From contig JAOZGF010000157.1 in the NCBI GenBank assembly GCA_027491845.1, positions 1-7,320 of the forward strand: a DNA stretch of 7,320 nt, in the 5' to 3' direction. Below, piece by piece: positions 5,685-7,320 of the stretch. The stretch's first letter is position 1; the number at the start of each line of letters is the position of its first letter. The notes beneath the pieces are model-generated. The model saw only the letters and a list, made by a program, of their open reading frames with translations, was not told the DNA's origin and did no database searches. The stretch is from Thermoproteota archaeon. GTDB taxonomy: Archaea > Korarchaeota > JAOZGF01. The translations under genes were made by a program, and so were the position numbers.

Positions 5685-6899
5685 ATGAAGGTTTTCTTCT
5701 CTGTTTGCGGGATAGGCCTAGGACACGCTGGAAGGAGTTTAATCATTGCTGAAAAGTTAAAGGAAATGGGGAACGAAGTAATTTTTTCGTCCTACGGGGA
5801 TGCAGCGGAGTTCATAAGGAGAAGTGGTTATGACGTTTTCGAGGAAGACGAACTTGTTTGGTTCGAAGGAAAAAAAGGAGAAGTTGAAGTTAGGAATACG
5901 CTGAAAAACACGCATAAGTACTTAGCCACAATTTTTAAACACGTTTATCAAGAATCTAAGCATCTTCTCTCCGTCCAACCAGAAATCGTTGTTTCAGATT
6001 CACGTGTAAGTCCGATTGTTGCTGCATCCATGTTCGACCTTCCCTCCATCACGATACTCCATCAAGTTCGGCTTCTGCTCCCTCAACTTCCAAAGAAGCT
6101 GGAGAAAAAACCATACCTAAAATCACTTATTTCCAGGGGTCTTACGAACATGTTAAACTATGTTTGGAGGCAAAGTGAAAAGATACTTGTGCCTGACTTT
6201 AAGGAGCCCTACACGATAGCCAAGGGCCACCTTGAGGAGGTCCCAAAAAAAAGCAGGAAAAAAATTGTTTTTATAGGCCCCCTAATTGGCAGGAGGCCTG
6301 AGGACTACCCGGCGGAGGACGTGTTAAAAAGGGAAATGGGCGTTTCAGGAAAAAAAGTTGTTTATGTGGCAATCGGAGGGACAAAACGGGAAAGAGAAGC
6401 AATGTATAGAAGCGTGATTCCTGTGATTAAAGGGCTTCACTCTAATTACCATTTCATCGTGTCAAAGGGCGAGCCGTCCTCCACTGCCTGTTACCGTTTA
6501 AAGGAGAACATTGTTGTTCATGGCTGGGTTAGGGACAGAGGAGAACTTATGAAGGCAGCGGACCTAATTATTTCAAGGGGAGGGCATAATACAGTGGCTG
6601 AAGCAATGTATTTTGGAAAACCCCTTTTAGTTATACCTACGCCTAACCACTCTGAACACTGTGAGATTTCTTTAAACGTTAAAAGGATGGGAATTGCAGA
6701 GGTTTGTAAACAAGAAAAAGTAGGAAAGGAACTGGCAAATTTGATTGAAAAAATGTTAAGAGAGGAGGACTATGCAAGGAAGTGTGAACAGGTTGCTAAG
6801 GATGTTTCTTCTTATAATCCCGTAACAAAAACAGTTGAAATAATAGAGGAAACCTTTAGCAAAGCAGCATCATCCCCTCTTTGGCCAACTATGTTTTGA
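5685..6899 (+). CDS. GT-B fold glycosyltransferase (MurG/UGT-like, archaeal MJ1255-type)
   Basis: Predicted retained-fold GT-B sugar transferase using a nucleotide-sugar donor, in the broad GT28/GT1 (COG1819) group. The acceptor is unknown and may be a membrane lipid or a glycan precursor. The 404-residue protein has two Rossmann-like halves. The first opens MKVFFSVCGIGLGHAGRS with the GxGxGHxxR loop (9-17), typical of archaeal proteins like MJ1255 and of MurG. The acceptor half continues through VSDSRVSPIVAA (103-114) and ITILHQVR (122-129). The donor half begins at about 192 with KKIVFIGPLIGRRP, continues VVYVAIGGT (225-233), and carries SRGGHNTVAEAMYFGKPLLVIP (297-318), whose Gly-rich loop and E306 bind the nucleotide sugar. 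HSEHCE (322-327) stands where related enzymes have a PxxxEQ-type motif. No signal or transmembrane helix is seen; it is probably cytosolic or peripheral on the membrane. It is the last gene of the rightward cluster, and its stop overlaps the opposing gene by 11 bp. The fold is secure; donor and acceptor are not. Confidence 0.88.
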   Translation: MKVFFSVCGIGLGHAGRSLIIAEKLKEMGNEVIFSSYGDAAEFIRRSGYDVFEEDELVWFEGKKGEVEVRNTLKNTHKYLATIFKHVYQESKHLLSVQPEIVVSDSRVSPIVAASMFDLPSITILHQVRLLLPQLPKKLEKKPYLKSLISRGLTNMLNYVWRQSEKILVPDFKEPYTIAKGHLEEVPKKSRKKIVFIGPLIGRRPEDYPAEDVLKREMGVSGKKVVYVAIGGTKREREAMYRSVIPVIKGLHSNYHFIVSKGEPSSTACYRLKENIVVHGWVRDRGELMKAADLIISRGGHNTVAEAMYFGKPLLVIPTPNHSEHCEISLNVKRMGIAEVCKQEKVGKELANLIEKMLREEDYARKCEQVAKDVSSYNPVTKTVEIIEETFSKAASSPLWPTMF

Positions 6900-7320
6900 G
6901 AGTTTTCTCATACATCCTTTCAAAGGTCCAAGTTATGGTGTTCAGTATCTCTTTAACCCTGTTTTCTTCCCTGTAATTGGTGATTTCAATTTTCTTTATA
7001 ATTTCACCGTCCTTCACTATTTGGAAATCCAAAACCTGACTTTCATCTATCTTGCCTTTTAAGGCCTTGTTTTTATCCGCCAACTTCATGTTTAGGAGGA
7101 CCTTCTTAACGAAAAACTGCATGAATGGCGGGACCTTAGAACTAAACCCAATCTCCCTGCTGGGAATTATTTCAATGCGGCCCTCATCAACAACCATGTC
7201 CCCTAAGTGAACCCCTTTTCTCGAACTAATTTGGTAAACCCTGCCCTTAACACGTTTCTCCGCCTTCTCAGGTTGTTCAACCCCTACCTGGAAGGATGCT
7301 TTCACCAAGAAAGAATCTAT
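6889..7320 (-). CDS. Hypothetical protein (5' end probably beyond right edge)
   Basis: I do not recognise this family. The leftward frame ends in TAG (6891-6889) and is open to the right edge, giving 143 visible residues. A TTG (7308-7306) and a GTG (7305-7303) are possible starts, but neither has a Shine-Dalgarno and the frame continues past them, so the gene is annotated as partial. The visible part has no transmembrane helix or cysteine. A beta-rich stretch (GRVYQISSRKGVHLGDMVVDEGRIEIIP) leads to KVPPFMQFFVKKVLLNMKLAD, a predicted amphipathic helix with an unusual PPF start. Then come two strands (VLDFQIVKDGEIIKKIEITNY) and a terminal helix (RVKEILNTITWTFERMYEK). It is charged and probably cytosolic. 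It converges on the glycosyltransferase gene with an 11-bp overlap (6889-6899). Purine-rich coding, an 11-bp tail overlap like those elsewhere here, and a coherent secondary-structure pattern support a real gene. Confidence 0.75.
   Translation of the reverse strand: MDSFLVKASFQVGVEQPEKAEKRVKGRVYQISSRKGVHLGDMVVDEGRIEIIPSREIGFSSKVPPFMQFFVKKVLLNMKLADKNKALKGKIDESQVLDFQIVKDGEIIKKIEITNYREENRVKEILNTITWTFERMYEKTLKT

Noticed and set aside
1..7320. tRNA genes, CRISPR repeats, mobile elements, defence islands
   Set aside because: No cloverleaf, regularly spaced repeat, terminal inverted repeat, transposase or integrase was found on either strand by eye.

Overview
The window reads as compact chromosomal DNA from an archaeon. 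The evidence is a Trm5-type tRNA m1G37 methyltransferase, an archaeal RqcH/NFACT protein, a stand-alone Mut7-C RNase with a zinc ribbon, a stand-alone AMMECR1 protein, TATA-like TTTAAATA elements close to start codons, and heavy AGG/AGA arginine use with purine-rich coding strands, as is common in thermophiles. I cannot fix the lineage. A Thermoproteota/Bathyarchaeia-like or related thermophilic archaeon is my guess, not a demonstrated placement. No tRNA, rRNA, CRISPR array, insertion sequence or prophage was seen.

Layout. At the left edge, a leftward gene (1-723, cut by the edge) encodes a membrane-anchored, sequon-rich protein that ends at a transglutaminase-like catalytic Cys motif. A 58-bp divergent promoter region separates it from the rightward trm5-like gene (782-1657). 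That gene meets a leftward membrane-protein gene (1654-2619) tail to tail, and a single CTAG supplies both stop codons. The membrane protein has three N-terminal transmembrane segments resembling an EMC6-like module, followed by an extracytoplasmic domain of about 230 residues with four cysteines and seven sequons. A 25-bp divergent gap leads to a rightward cluster: rqcH/NFACT (2645-4525), Mut7-C RNase (4503-5024, overlapping by 23 bp), AMMECR1 (5032-5634) and a two-domain GT-B glycosyltransferase (5685-6899). The last gene overlaps a leftward gene of unknown function (6889 to the right edge) by 11 bp, again tail to tail.

How the genes may work together. RqcH handles nascent chains on obstructed large ribosomal subunits. 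A PIN-like Mut7-C nuclease that overlaps its stop codon suggests a coupled ribosome-rescue/RNA-cleavage unit, with AMMECR1 (function unsettled) as a possible third member. Trm5 (m1G37, reading-frame maintenance) adds to the translation theme but is transcribed separately. The transglutaminase-like protein, the EMC6-like/ectodomain protein and the glycosyltransferase are cell-envelope genes. The most unusual points are the EMC6-like plus ectodomain architecture, the RqcH/Mut7-C coupling, and the loss of the usual Asn in the Trm5 NLP motif.
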